NCBI GenBank assembly: GCA_018399515.1 | Contig: JAGYOB010000261.1 | Coordinates: 1-9,300, forward strand | DNA from: Candidatus Nanopelagicales bacterium | GTDB lineage: Bacteria; Actinomycetota; Actinomycetes; S36-B12 | Length of the DNA stretch: 9,300 nucleotides | Direction of reading: 5' to 3' | The notes under the pieces: generated by a model | Told to the model about the DNA's origin: nothing | Databases searched by the model: none | What the model saw: the letters and a program-made list of their open reading frames with translations, nothing else | Made by a program: the position numbers and the translations under genes | In this document: piece by piece, positions 1 to 6,758 of the stretch | How the letters are laid out: each line of letters begins with the position of its first letter | How positions within the stretch are numbered: the stretch's first letter is position 1

Positions 1-97
1 GGTGACCGGCAGCCAGCAGTGCGCGCACGGTCGCTCCCCCGACGACCCCGGAGGCCCCGGTGACCAGAACATTCGAAGGCATCACGTTCGCAGCCAT
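1..97 (-). CDS. oleD: OleD-type NAD(P)-dependent dehydrogenase, N-terminal fragment
   Basis: Only the first 32 codons are in the window; the gene continues past position 1. The peptide begins MAANVMPSNVLVTGASGVVG and carries the TGxxGxxG dinucleotide-binding loop of extended short-chain dehydrogenases. In Ole pathways this enzyme reduces the beta-keto acid made by OleA to a beta-hydroxy acid using NADPH. The ATG at 97-95 shares one base with the TAA stop of the preceding oleBC gene (TAATG), and AAGGTG lies about 8 nt upstream, so translation is probably coupled. A second in-frame ATG at 82-80 is possible but has a worse leader. The fragment alone shows only an NAD(P)-binding Rossmann protein; the OleD assignment rests on its position after oleA and oleBC. 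Confidence 0.8.
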   Translation of the reverse strand, partial: MAANVMPSNVLVTGASGVVGGATVRALLAAGH

Positions 98-2706
98 TAC
101 GAACTCACCTTCGCCGCCGAACCCGACAAGAATGCTGACGCGAGTCGTGACACGCGAGAACGATCGATCTTCGACCGGTGCCGGATATCGACGGGAAGAG
201 CATTCATCGTCAACACGGCGGCGACATCGACTCCGCACCGCTCACCCACCGCCGAGCGAACGGCGATCGTGGTGTCCACATCGGCGACATCGAGTCCGCG
301 ACCGTTTCCCTCGCGATCACGGCCGTTATCCCGGGGCAGCACCATCACCACGACCTGGCGACCGCGCGGGCCGACGCCGACGCAGGCTGCCATCGGGGTG
401 TGGGCAGCCCGGGCGGCAGCATCCTCGGCCGCCACGGGAGTGACCGGACCATTCGGGGTCGTGATCACGTGCGCCAGACGCCCCTCGATCCACAGTCGAC
501 CCAAAGCATCGAGATGACCGACATCGCCGGTGCGATGCCACCCATCGGCACCGGTGCGATGCTGGATGGCCCAGCGACGGTCGTAGGTCTGCTTCATCCA
601 CGGCGACCGGATCACGATCTCACCGGTGACGTCGACGGCATCGGTGGCAATAACAGCGGGCTGCCCCAGATCATCAAGCTGCGCAATGCGCACCTGCACA
701 CCCTCGAGGGGATGACCGACGAGCACACCGGGCCCGGCACCTGCCTCGCGCAACTCGGTCAGATCGACCTGGGTCAGCGGCAGCGCCTCGGTCATTCCGT
801 AGGGGGTTGCGATCTGCACATCGGGCAATTGCTGGGCCATCGCCTCGAGGACATCGATCGCGGTGGGAGCTCCGGCGACCATCAGCAAGCGCAGGTTCTG
901 CGGGCGACGCGTGGTCTGCGCTGCGGTGTCCACGAGCGCACGAACACCCGTCGGTGATGTCCACGCGATCGTGCCACCGACGGCGTCGGCCGCATCGGTG
1001 AAGGAATCCATCGTCAATGTCGATGGATCAGTGACATCCATATCGGGGATGGCAGAGGGGATGCCCAGCGCCGGGCCGAGCACCGCCCAGGGCGCGAACG
1101 CAGCGACGAGCGCATCGCGCTCGGGATCGATGGCATAGGCCCGCGCAATCGCATCGACCAGTGCCGCCACCCGCGCCCTGGTGTAGGCGACGCCCTTGGC
1201 CGGACCGGTCGAACCGGAGGTGAACGCAATGAGTGCGAGCTCATCATCGGCCACGGAATCGAGGTCGGCTTCGCCCCGTCTGCGCTCACCATCGTGCGCG
1301 ACCTCCAGGAGCGTCGCATCGATACCCAGCAACCGCCGCCGTGAGTTCGTCGCCGAACCGGCGAGGATGCGCACCCCGGGGATATCGATGTCACGGGTGA
1401 TCGCCAAGCCAGGTGCGATAGCGATGATGTGGTCGGGCGCTGCGCCACGGATCGCCCGACGCATCCCACCGATTCCGAGTCCGCGATCGGCGACGACGAC
1501 GGCTGCACCCATCGACCAGCAGGCATAGACGCAGGCGACGAGGTCAGCACCCGGTGGAATGAGAAGTGATACGCGATCCCCTGCGCGCACACCGCGATCG
1601 TGGAGCCCTCGGGCCAGGTCGTCCACCCGCTGTGTCAACCGGTCCCAGGTCACAGTGCGCCCAGCACCGAGTTCGGCGATGGCGACCGCGCTGTCGGATC
1701 GGGCGACGGTCAGCGACGACAGCGGCGGGGTCGGGTTGGGATCGGTGTCCAGCGAAGGCGAGCCCGCGACCACATGGTCGATCCACCCGATGATGTCGTC
1801 GACGCTTTCGGGTGCATCCTCGGTGACGAGGTGCCCGGCGCGCTCATATCGATGCACATCCGCCTGGGGCATGCGCTGGAGCAGATCGCGCAGGTACCGA
1901 TCGGAGAACACTGGATCATCAGCACCCCATGCCAGCAGCACCGGAACATCGAGGGCGCGAGCACCCTCGGCGATCGCATCCAGTGTCGACGCGGAGGGGT
2001 GGTCAGGCTCGAGGGGGATGTCGGCGACGAAGTCGGCTACCGCGCTGCGTTGCGCAGCACGCAGATAGGGAGCCTGGAAACCAGCGACCACATCGGCTGG
2101 GAGCCGATGAGCTCGCACCGCCGACAACGTCGTCGTGCCGCGAGTGAACACCGGGGTCTTCTCGGTGACGACCGCGCGTACGGGGCGCCAGCGAGCCAAA
2201 CGGATGAGTTCGGGCGTGCGCGCACCTTGTGGTTGATGCACCGCGGTGTTCGTCAGGACGCAGCCGAGCACCTGCTCGCGGTGCTCGAGCGCCCAGCCCA
2301 GCGAAACCGGACCACCCCAGTCGTGGGCGACCGTGACGACCGGACCGCGGACGTCGAGGGCGTCGGTGAGCGCGTCGAGGTCGTCGATGCGCTGGGCGAG
2401 GCGTCGCGCTCCGGGCGGTCGTTGGGAGAAGCCCATACCGATCTGGTCGACCGCGATCACTCGCCACGTCGATGGTGCTCGTTGCAGCAGTCGACGCCAC
2501 AGATACGACCAGGTCGGATTCCCGTGCACCGCCAACACGGTGACGTCGGGCGCACGATCGGGCCCGGTGCCGAACCCGGTGTCGGCCGGTCGTTCCAGGA
2601 TGTGCCAGGTGACGTCACCGACGGGGACCAACCGCGACCACGACGGGTCGAGTCCGATCAGGTTCGGGGGCGGCAGATGTGCGGGCAGACCCGAATCGTC
2701 AGGCAC
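97..2706 (-). CDS. oleBC: OleBC fusion: beta-lactone decarboxylase plus beta-lactone synthetase
   Basis: This 869-residue protein joins two enzymes of olefin synthesis. Residues about 1-312 are an alpha/beta hydrolase of the haloalkane-dehalogenase type (OleB): HGNPTWS at 61-67, nucleophile motif HDWGG with Asp129, an acidic residue in WGADDP (260-265), and catalytic His292 in AGH. OleB decarboxylates a beta-lactone to an alkene. After a proline-rich linker (about 313-335) comes an AMP-dependent ligase-like domain (OleC): phosphate loop FTSGSTGPAKG at 495-505, PYGMTE at 635-640, HRTGD at 724-728, and Lys846 in RHRSKIDR near the C-terminus. OleC forms the beta-lactone from a beta-hydroxy acid with ATP. 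The start is GTG at 2706, 3 nt after the oleA stop, with a rather close GGTGAG. The stop overlaps the oleD start by one base. Such fusions are known in Actinomycetota. The catalytic residues listed are all intact. Confidence 0.93.
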   Translation of the reverse strand: MPDDSGLPAHLPPPNLIGLDPSWSRLVPVGDVTWHILERPADTGFGTGPDRAPDVTVLAVHGNPTWSYLWRRLLQRAPSTWRVIAVDQIGMGFSQRPPGARRLAQRIDDLDALTDALDVRGPVVTVAHDWGGPVSLGWALEHREQVLGCVLTNTAVHQPQGARTPELIRLARWRPVRAVVTEKTPVFTRGTTTLSAVRAHRLPADVVAGFQAPYLRAAQRSAVADFVADIPLEPDHPSASTLDAIAEGARALDVPVLLAWGADDPVFSDRYLRDLLQRMPQADVHRYERAGHLVTEDAPESVDDIIGWIDHVVAGSPSLDTDPNPTPPLSSLTVARSDSAVAIAELGAGRTVTWDRLTQRVDDLARGLHDRGVRAGDRVSLLIPPGADLVACVYACWSMGAAVVVADRGLGIGGMRRAIRGAAPDHIIAIAPGLAITRDIDIPGVRILAGSATNSRRRLLGIDATLLEVAHDGERRRGEADLDSVADDELALIAFTSGSTGPAKGVAYTRARVAALVDAIARAYAIDPERDALVAAFAPWAVLGPALGIPSAIPDMDVTDPSTLTMDSFTDAADAVGGTIAWTSPTGVRALVDTAAQTTRRPQNLRLLMVAGAPTAIDVLEAMAQQLPDVQIATPYGMTEALPLTQVDLTELREAGAGPGVLVGHPLEGVQVRIAQLDDLGQPAVIATDAVDVTGEIVIRSPWMKQTYDRRWAIQHRTGADGWHRTGDVGHLDALGRLWIEGRLAHVITTPNGPVTPVAAEDAAARAAHTPMAACVGVGPRGRQVVVMVLPRDNGRDREGNGRGLDVADVDTTIAVRSAVGERCGVDVAAVLTMNALPVDIRHRSKIDRSRVSRLASAFLSGSAAKVSS

Positions 2707-2709
2707 GCC

Positions 2710-3735
2710 TCACCACGTGATCTCGATGACCGAGGAGTTCAACCCCGAACCGATGCCCAGGCAGCCCACGCGATCGCCGGCACGCAGATCATCGACCTCG
2801 CGCGCCAAGGTGAACGGGATCGAGGCCGGCCCGATGTTGCCGTAGGTCGGGAACGTCATCGGAACGCGCTGCGGATCGATACCCAACGCGGCAGTGATCG
2901 CAGACGTGTGAACGTTGGACACCTGATGGACGATGTAGCGGTCGAGGTCCGACCACGAGAACGTTTCGGCGGCCTCGGTCCACATCGCGACCGAGAGTTC
3001 GACGCCGGCTTCGAGCAGCGCACGGGAATCGGTACGCATCTGATCGAGATCGCCCACGCATAGTTGATGATGCTGCGTCGCCGCACGTGTCACACCACCG
3101 ACGAACCGATGGCCTTCGGGATGGTCGCTGGCGCGCCCGAGCACCATGGCTGCTCCCCCGGAGCCCAGGGTGAGGGTGGCGAAGTTGTCGAAGATGTCCT
3201 GCGCCGTGGTCGTCGGCGACTTCAACCGCTCGATCGTTCGCTCCTGGGGCTGGCGACTGCCTTCACCATCGACGATGAGCGCGTAGTCGATCTGTCCGGC
3301 ATCGATCATCATGCCGGCCATATGCATGCCGTTGACGAAGCCGAGGCAGGCATTGGACAGGTCGAAGTTCATCGCCGACGACGGCAGGGACAGTTGATGA
3401 TGCACGTCGACCGCGGCAGAAGGTTCGAGGTTCGCCCGGGACACGGAGGTGTCGATCAGCAGCCCGATCGCACCGGAGTCGATCCCGGCATCGGCCAGGG
3501 CCTTCGCCCCGGCCATGGCGGCAGCATCGGCGAAGGTCACATCCTGGGGCCACCAGCGGCGCTCGACGATCCCGGCCAGCCCCTCGAGCAACCCCGGTCG
3601 CACCTCGAGACGCTCATAGGTTTCGGCGAGTTCGGCGTCGATCTGGGCAGACGTCACCACAAGAGGGGCTTCAGCGATCGACACCGAAAGAACCGCGGTA
3701 TCGCGGAAGACGAATGTGGCATTGCCAGCGGTCAC
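2710..3735 (-). CDS. oleA: OleA, acyl-CoA condensing thiolase (FabH-like)
   Basis: This 341-residue thiolase-superfamily protein condenses two long-chain acyl-CoAs head to head into a 2-alkyl-3-keto acid, the first step of olefin synthesis. The nucleophile Cys130 lies in SNACLGF, His270 in VHQVSN, and Asn300 in YGNIGPAS, the Cys-His-Asn triad of FabH-like enzymes. Glu104 (in RANLEPS) lies 26 residues before the cysteine, the same spacing as the acyl-channel Glu117 and Cys143 of Xanthomonas OleA; ordinary FabH lacks this glutamate. A glycine-rich LGIGSGLNSS ends the fold at 326-335. The GTG start at 3735 has GAAGGGA 6 nt upstream. It is followed after 3 nt by oleBC. The nearest upstream gene on the same strand is the SGNH-like gene, 84 nt away. 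FabH is the alternative, made unlikely by Glu104 and the neighbours. Confidence 0.93.
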   Translation of the reverse strand: MTAGNATFVFRDTAVLSVSIAEAPLVVTSAQIDAELAETYERLEVRPGLLEGLAGIVERRWWPQDVTFADAAAMAGAKALADAGIDSGAIGLLIDTSVSRANLEPSAAVDVHHQLSLPSSAMNFDLSNACLGFVNGMHMAGMMIDAGQIDYALIVDGEGSRQPQERTIERLKSPTTTAQDIFDNFATLTLGSGGAAMVLGRASDHPEGHRFVGGVTRAATQHHQLCVGDLDQMRTDSRALLEAGVELSVAMWTEAAETFSWSDLDRYIVHQVSNVHTSAITAALGIDPQRVPMTFPTYGNIGPASIPFTLAREVDDLRAGDRVGCLGIGSGLNSSVIEITW

Positions 3736-3752
3736 GAACTATCCCTTCGACG

Positions 3753-3768
3753 CGGGGCTGCAACCCCG
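3753..3768 (-). other. Short hairpin between the SGNH gene and oleA
   Basis: CGGGG at 3753-3757 pairs with CCCCG at 3764-3768 around a six-base loop, 18 nt before the oleA start and just upstream of its ribosome binding site. It could be a weak terminator for the SGNH gene, an operator, or a chance GC-rich hairpin. No T-run follows it on either strand, so its role is open. Confidence 0.25.
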
Positions 3769-3819
3769 AGTAGCCCACCATCCTCACACAGGGCCACTTC
3801 GCGCGCCGCTCGGCTGTGC

Positions 3820-4383
3820 CTAACGGCCGAACCGGTCGACAACCCTGTCGATGAGGTTCGCATATCGGATGGCACCGCTGGACTCCCTAGGGTGGAATCC
3901 ATCGGGGTAGAACCACGAGGGATGGCGATCGGAGGCCCGGTGCCAATCGATGATGCGCACCCGCTTGCCCTTGAAGGACCGGTCACACGACCGCAGGGTG
4001 GCGTTGTTCGCACCCTCCCAGGACCGGGGCACCCGGATGGTGACGAAGAAGACCCTTCGCTTGGGTCCGGCCTGCTTGACCACCGCCCGGCAGGTGGCCA
4101 GCGAGATGGGGCCGTTGGTGCCCAGGTGGACCACGATATTACGAGGCAGCCGGCTGCCGTAGGACCGCATGACCCCCGGAAGGGCCGAGAATTGCCGGCT
4201 GACGGTGTAGTCGACTCGGAACCCGCGAGCACGCAGCGCATTGGCATTCATTCCGGCCACAGAGTCCCCGATCAGAATGCGCCCTGCGGGTGGCTGGGCA
4301 CTCGCCGCGGGCGCCGCGACCAGGGTGGAGATCGCTAACGCACCGACAGCGGCGACAGCAGACAGGATTCGCAGCGAGATCAC
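3820..4383 (-). CDS. Secreted SGNH/GDSL-hydrolase-like protein
   Basis: This is a 187-residue exported protein. Residues 1-29 form a signal peptide: a short basic start, a hydrophobic run from about 8 to 23, and a likely signal peptidase I site after ASA (27-29). The mature part shows SGNH-fold blocks: GDS with Ser41 near the N-terminus, GTNG with Asn90 (block III), and a C-terminal DGFHP with Asp161 and His164, which would complete a Ser-Asp-His triad. At about 158 mature residues it is a minimal version of the fold, similar to the SGNH domains found after acyltransferase-3 membrane domains. Cys99 and Cys133 could form a disulfide. The start is GTG at 4383 with no good ribosome site; a promoter placed just upstream suggests a leaderless mRNA. 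It lies 84 nt before oleA on the same strand. Its substrate (an ester or acetyl group on lipid or glycan) cannot be read. Confidence 0.75.
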   Translation of the reverse strand: MISLRILSAVAAVGALAISTLVAAPAASAQPPAGRILIGDSVAGMNANALRARGFRVDYTVSRQFSALPGVMRSYGSRLPRNIVVHLGTNGPISLATCRAVVKQAGPKRRVFFVTIRVPRSWEGANNATLRSCDRSFKGKRVRIIDWHRASDRHPSWFYPDGFHPRESSGAIRYANLIDRVVDRFGR

Positions 4384-4420
4384 CCGTCAACTATGCCGAG
4401 ATGCACCCCTAGGGTGTCAA
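4384..4420 (-). promoter_or_regulatory. Probable sigma-70-type promoter giving leaderless mRNA for the SGNH gene
   Basis: On the minus strand a consensus -35 TTGACA (4420-4415) is followed after 19 nt by CATAGT (4395-4390), matching four of six -10 bases. Six bases (4389-4384) separate the -10 from the GTG at 4383, so transcription would begin at about the start codon. Leaderless genes are common in actinobacteria, and the lack of a Shine-Dalgarno sequence here fits that. The spacer is 2 nt longer than the optimum. Confidence 0.5.
4404..4416. promoter_or_regulatory. Small palindrome in the divergent promoter region (possible operator)
   Basis: CACCC (4404-4408), CTA, GGGTG (4412-4416) form a 13-bp inverted repeat, with a perfect CCCTAGGG core at 4407-4414. 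It sits between the -35 and -10 of the leftward promoter and upstream of the rightward methyltransferase gene, a position suited to a repressor of both. This is inferred from position only; such short palindromes also arise by chance. Confidence 0.25.
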
Positions 4421-4449
4421 GCCCACGAGCACGGTGCACAGTGTGGGTT

Positions 4450-5070
4450 ATGGATGCAGCGATGTGGGATGAGCGGTATTCGAACGCCGATCTGGTCTGG
4501 TCGGCAGGGCCCAATGCTTTCGTTGAGCAGATGTGCGCCGATCTGCCCCCGGGCCGCGCGGTCGATCTGGCCGCCGGCGAAGGACGCAATGCCCTGTGGT
4601 TGGCCGAGCGCGGTTGGCAGGCCCATGCGGTCGATTTCTCCGCGGTGGGTCTCGACCGGGCACGGGCCATCGCCACCGAACGGCTCGGGGACGACGCGGA
4701 TCGACTCACCACCGAGGTAGCTGATCTGTCGATCTGGGAGCCTCCGGCGGCTGGATTCGATCTCGTTGTCGTCGCCTACCTGCAGGTTCCCGCACATCTG
4801 CGCACACCCATGCTGGCCGCAGCCGCCCATGCGGTTGCACCGGGTGGGCGATTGCTCGTCATCGCACACCATCCGGCGAACATCGAGCGCGGAGTCGGTG
4901 GCCCACCCGACCCGGCGGTCAACTACACCCCGGAAGATGTGCTCGCCGACATCGATGGCAGCGGATTGATCGTCGACAGCGCAGCGGAAACTACCCGGCC
5001 GGTGGCCACGCCTGATGGCGAACGACACGCGATCGACACCGTGGTCTGGGCGCATCGGCCTACCCGCTGA
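4450..5070 (+). CDS. Class I SAM-dependent methyltransferase
   Basis: The only plus-strand gene, 206 residues. It has the Rossmann-like SAM fold: motif I VDLAAGEGRNALW at 38-50, acidic VDFS at 61-64 closing strand 2, ADL at 91-93, and the strand-4 stretch DLVVVAY at 104-110, followed by PGGRLLVIAHH at 131-141. The length and pattern resemble the TehB/thiopurine-methyltransferase-like small methyltransferases. The acceptor cannot be predicted. I chose the ATG at 4450 because MDAAMWDERY is the usual start of this group; the frame is open further upstream to 4393 and also offers a GTG at 4441. There is no clear Shine-Dalgarno sequence. CACAGT at 4437-4442, 7 nt before the ATG, could be a weak -10 of another leaderless mRNA. 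It is divergent from the SGNH gene and convergent with the next gene. Confidence 0.8.
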   Translation: MDAAMWDERYSNADLVWSAGPNAFVEQMCADLPPGRAVDLAAGEGRNALWLAERGWQAHAVDFSAVGLDRARAIATERLGDDADRLTTEVADLSIWEPPAAGFDLVVVAYLQVPAHLRTPMLAAAAHAVAPGGRLLVIAHHPANIERGVGGPPDPAVNYTPEDVLADIDGSGLIVDSAAETTRPVATPDGERHAIDTVVWAHRPTR

Positions 5071-5078
5071 CTCGGCCA

Positions 5079-5099
5079 GCCGGCGTCCCCGCACCCGGC
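5079..5099. terminator. Weak hairpin between convergent genes
   Basis: GCCGG (5079-5083) and CCGGC (5095-5099) can pair across an 11-nt loop in the 38-nt gap between the convergent methyltransferase and membrane-protein genes. A bidirectional terminator is expected in such a place, but the stem is only 5 bp and has no T-run, so support is thin. Confidence 0.25.
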
Positions 5100-5108
5100 A
5101 GGGGGCTC

Positions 5109-5390
5109 CTACTCAGCGGCCTCATCGCGGACCTTGCGGCGGTACAGCCACACCGCGACGCCGACACCTGCTCCGACCGCCACAACGATCGCGACCCTCG
5201 GCAGCCAGCGACGCGAACGCCGCGAAACCTCCCCCGCAGTGAGTAGCAGGCCATCGGCGACGCCCAGCACATCGTCCACGGTCTCAAGCACGTCTTCGGC
5301 CTGATCGAGAGCGTCGAGCACCCGATCCACTTGAGCTCTGACCCCTTCGACTCGCTCGTGGGTTCCTTCGATCCTGTCGGCGACTGACAT
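5109..5390 (-). CDS. Small single-pass membrane protein, function unknown
   Basis: The 93-residue product has a highly charged helical N-terminal part (about 1-58) with spaced Val/Leu among Asp, Glu and Arg, likely an amphipathic helix or coiled coil (for example VDRVLDALDQAEDVLETVDD at 21-40). An RRSRR stretch and one transmembrane helix at about 63-83 follow, ending in WLYRRK. The basic residues on both sides make the orientation unclear. The ATG at 5390 is chosen over the longer frame (to 5468) because GAGGAG lies 7 nt upstream, and because the longer frame would overlap the preceding gene. It starts 34 nt after the esterase-like lipoprotein gene on the same strand, so the two may be co-transcribed. 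I do not recognise a named family. Confidence 0.7.
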   Translation of the reverse strand: MSVADRIEGTHERVEGVRAQVDRVLDALDQAEDVLETVDDVLGVADGLLLTAGEVSRRSRRWLPRVAIVVAVGAGVGVAVWLYRRKVRDEAAE

Positions 5391-5424
5391 CGGCGATCTC
5401 CTCACTCTCGGTGTGCCCATTCTC

Positions 5425-6522
5425 CTACTTGACTCGGGTGTGCTGTTCGAAGAATGCCCAGCCATCAACCGTCGCGTCGATATCGAACGTGCTGTACCCC
5501 TGCAGTTGGCTCAACTGATCAGCCACCGGCGACCCCGGCTCGGTAAGTGGTGAACTAGGCCACGCATGACCGCCGTCGACGACCTCGTAGAACACCAGCG
5601 GCACGCCGTCGTCGCACCCGGAGTACGTCGTGGTGACGACGTCGGTCGACGTCGCGACACGCTGACCGTCGGGGTCGCAGCCCATAGCCGCCGCGAACTG
5701 CGCGAACTGATCGGGGATGGGGGTGGAGAACAGTAACTGCGCGAATGCCTCTCCTTCGAACCTCGTCCCGGTGAGGTCGCCATCGAACGGAACCGTCGGG
5801 TCCTCCGTTCCATGGATTGCCATGAACGGCACTGCCTTATCCGGGTTGCATGATTCGGGGAAGTGGAGCGCAGCAACAGACACAGCCGCCGCGAGGCGAT
5901 CAGACATCGCGCACAGGAGTTGACTGGCGAACAGTCCACCACCCGACATCCCGGTTGCATACACCCGGCTCTCGTCCACGCAGTAGTCCTCGATGAGCAG
6001 GTTGAGCAGCTCATTCGCGAACACGAAGTCATCCTTGGCCGGGTCGTCCGAGGACAGTGTCTCCCAGGAGTTGCGCCCTTGAGCATCGGTACTCGAGGGA
6101 ACCCCCGTCGGGTGGACGACGACGAAGCCCTCCTGCTCGGCCAACTCCTCATAACCGGTGAATGCCGCTTGCTGATCACCGTTCGATCCCAATCCGTGGA
6201 AGTTCATGACCAGGGGTAGCGGGGAATCCTCGGAGATGTTCGTGGGCACGAAGATCCGCACGTCGTGCTCGGCACCACCAGCATCGAGCACGAACTCGGA
6301 CACGCCGCGGGGGACGGAGGCGCAACCAACGGTCGCTGCGCCATCCGAGGGACTCGGGGCAACCGTTGACTCGACGGTCGCGCTCGCATTGGAGGGTGTC
6401 GTCGCGGACGTCGTCGCGCCTTCTGTGCCGCCGCTGCAGGCAGCAGTGATGAACGCTGCGGCAACAACAGCAGCGAGGAGGAGGCGCCGACTCTGGCGGG
6501 GTCGGTGAGTAGACGTGTTGAT
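5425..6522 (-). CDS. Lipoprotein esterase of the PHB depolymerase/LpqC type, apparent ATC start
   Basis: Catalytic domain: from about residue 74 it is an alpha/beta hydrolase resembling polyhydroxybutyrate depolymerases, feruloyl esterases and mycobacterial LpqC. It shows HGLG (oxyanion side), the nucleophile elbow GMSGG (Ser193), an acid in HGTEDPTVP (Asp241) and His319 in GGHAWP. Signal: residues 1-28 read as a lipoprotein signal, with basic RPRQSRR, hydrophobic LLLAAVVAAAFITAA, then Cys29, followed by a Ser/Thr/Ala-rich linker. Start: no ATG, GTG or TTG occurs in frame between the TAG at 6576-6574 and a GTG at 6303, which would delete the whole signal and has no ribosome site. AAGAGGAG sits 7 nt before an ATC at 6522-6520, so I place the start there (365 residues). 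Either ATC is used, or the start codon has mutated or been misread. The exact substrate is unknown; a secreted ester hydrolase anchored to the membrane is the inference. Confidence 0.78.
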   Translation of the reverse strand: MNTSTHRPRQSRRLLLAAVVAAAFITAACSGGTEGATTSATTPSNASATVESTVAPSPSDGAATVGCASVPRGVSEFVLDAGGAEHDVRIFVPTNISEDSPLPLVMNFHGLGSNGDQQAAFTGYEELAEQEGFVVVHPTGVPSSTDAQGRNSWETLSSDDPAKDDFVFANELLNLLIEDYCVDESRVYATGMSGGGLFASQLLCAMSDRLAAAVSVAALHFPESCNPDKAVPFMAIHGTEDPTVPFDGDLTGTRFEGEAFAQLLFSTPIPDQFAQFAAAMGCDPDGQRVATSTDVVTTTYSGCDDGVPLVFYEVVDGGHAWPSSPLTEPGSPVADQLSQLQGYSTFDIDATVDGWAFFEQHTRVK

Positions 6523-6614
6523 CGTCGGGCTCCTCTTCTTGTCGGGGACACGACTAGCTGTGCCTTGTCGATGCTAAGCCCGATCCCCCGACGAAGGCGG
6601 CACGAGTCGACCGC

Positions 6615-6674
6615 AGTTTGCGAAGGAAAACACGCCAAAATCGCAACTTTTTGTTGTCTTTTCCTTCGCAAACT
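6615..6674. repeat. Perfect 16-bp inverted repeat with 28-nt AT-rich loop
   Basis: AGTTTGCGAAGGAAAA (6615-6630) is matched exactly by its reverse complement TTTTCCTTCGCAAACT (6659-6674). The 28-nt loop (6631-6658) contains a smaller CAAC-TTTTT-GTTG hairpin. Sixteen perfect pairs are far beyond chance at this distance. It could be a terminator-like hairpin, the remnant ends of a miniature mobile element, a recombination site, or a folded RNA. No T-run follows the stem on either strand, and no transposase is nearby, so I do not choose between these. Confidence 0.85.
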
Positions 6675-6700
6675 CTCTCGCGCGTCATCACCTCTAACGG

Positions 6701-6752
6701 TGGGGCGGGTGCGGCTCGAACCCACGACCTGTCGGATCATGTATCCGCCCTG
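6701..6752 (-). other. Degenerate tRNA-like element (3' half with T-arm)
   Basis: Read on the minus strand, this stretch contains CAGGTCGTGGGTTCGAGCC followed by GCACCCGCCCCA, closely resembling the variable region, T-loop (TTCGAGC) and 3' acceptor strand of a tRNA. Six bases GGGCGG (minus 6750-6745) pair with CCGCCC (minus 6708-6703) as an acceptor-like stem. The T-stem has a mismatch, and no proper D-arm or anticodon arm with U33 can be drawn, so it is not a working tRNA. It may be a tRNA relic, an old integration site, or a dispersed tRNA-derived repeat. Confidence 0.45.
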
Positions 6753-6758
6753 GCACAA

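Noticed and set aside
178..957. A 259-codon plus-strand open frame opposite the OleC domain
   Set aside because: No recognisable motif, and it is entirely antisense to the conserved ligase domain.
1600..3063. A 487-codon plus-strand open frame opposite oleBC/oleA
   Set aside because: It lies antisense to two genes with intact catalytic motifs, has no recognisable domain, and reflects the lack of stops in GC-rich codon positions.
3064..4338. A 424-codon plus-strand open frame opposite oleA and the SGNH gene
   Set aside because: Antisense shadow: low-complexity His/Gly/Arg-rich product, no domain, and it spans two real genes and the gap between them.
5391..5468. An N-terminal extension of the small membrane protein to 5468
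   Set aside because: It would overlap the esterase 3' end, and the GAGGAG sequence clearly serves the ATG at 5390.
5425..6303. Starting the esterase at the GTG at 6303
   Set aside because: There is no ribosome site there, and it would discard a complete lipoprotein signal sequence in the same frame.
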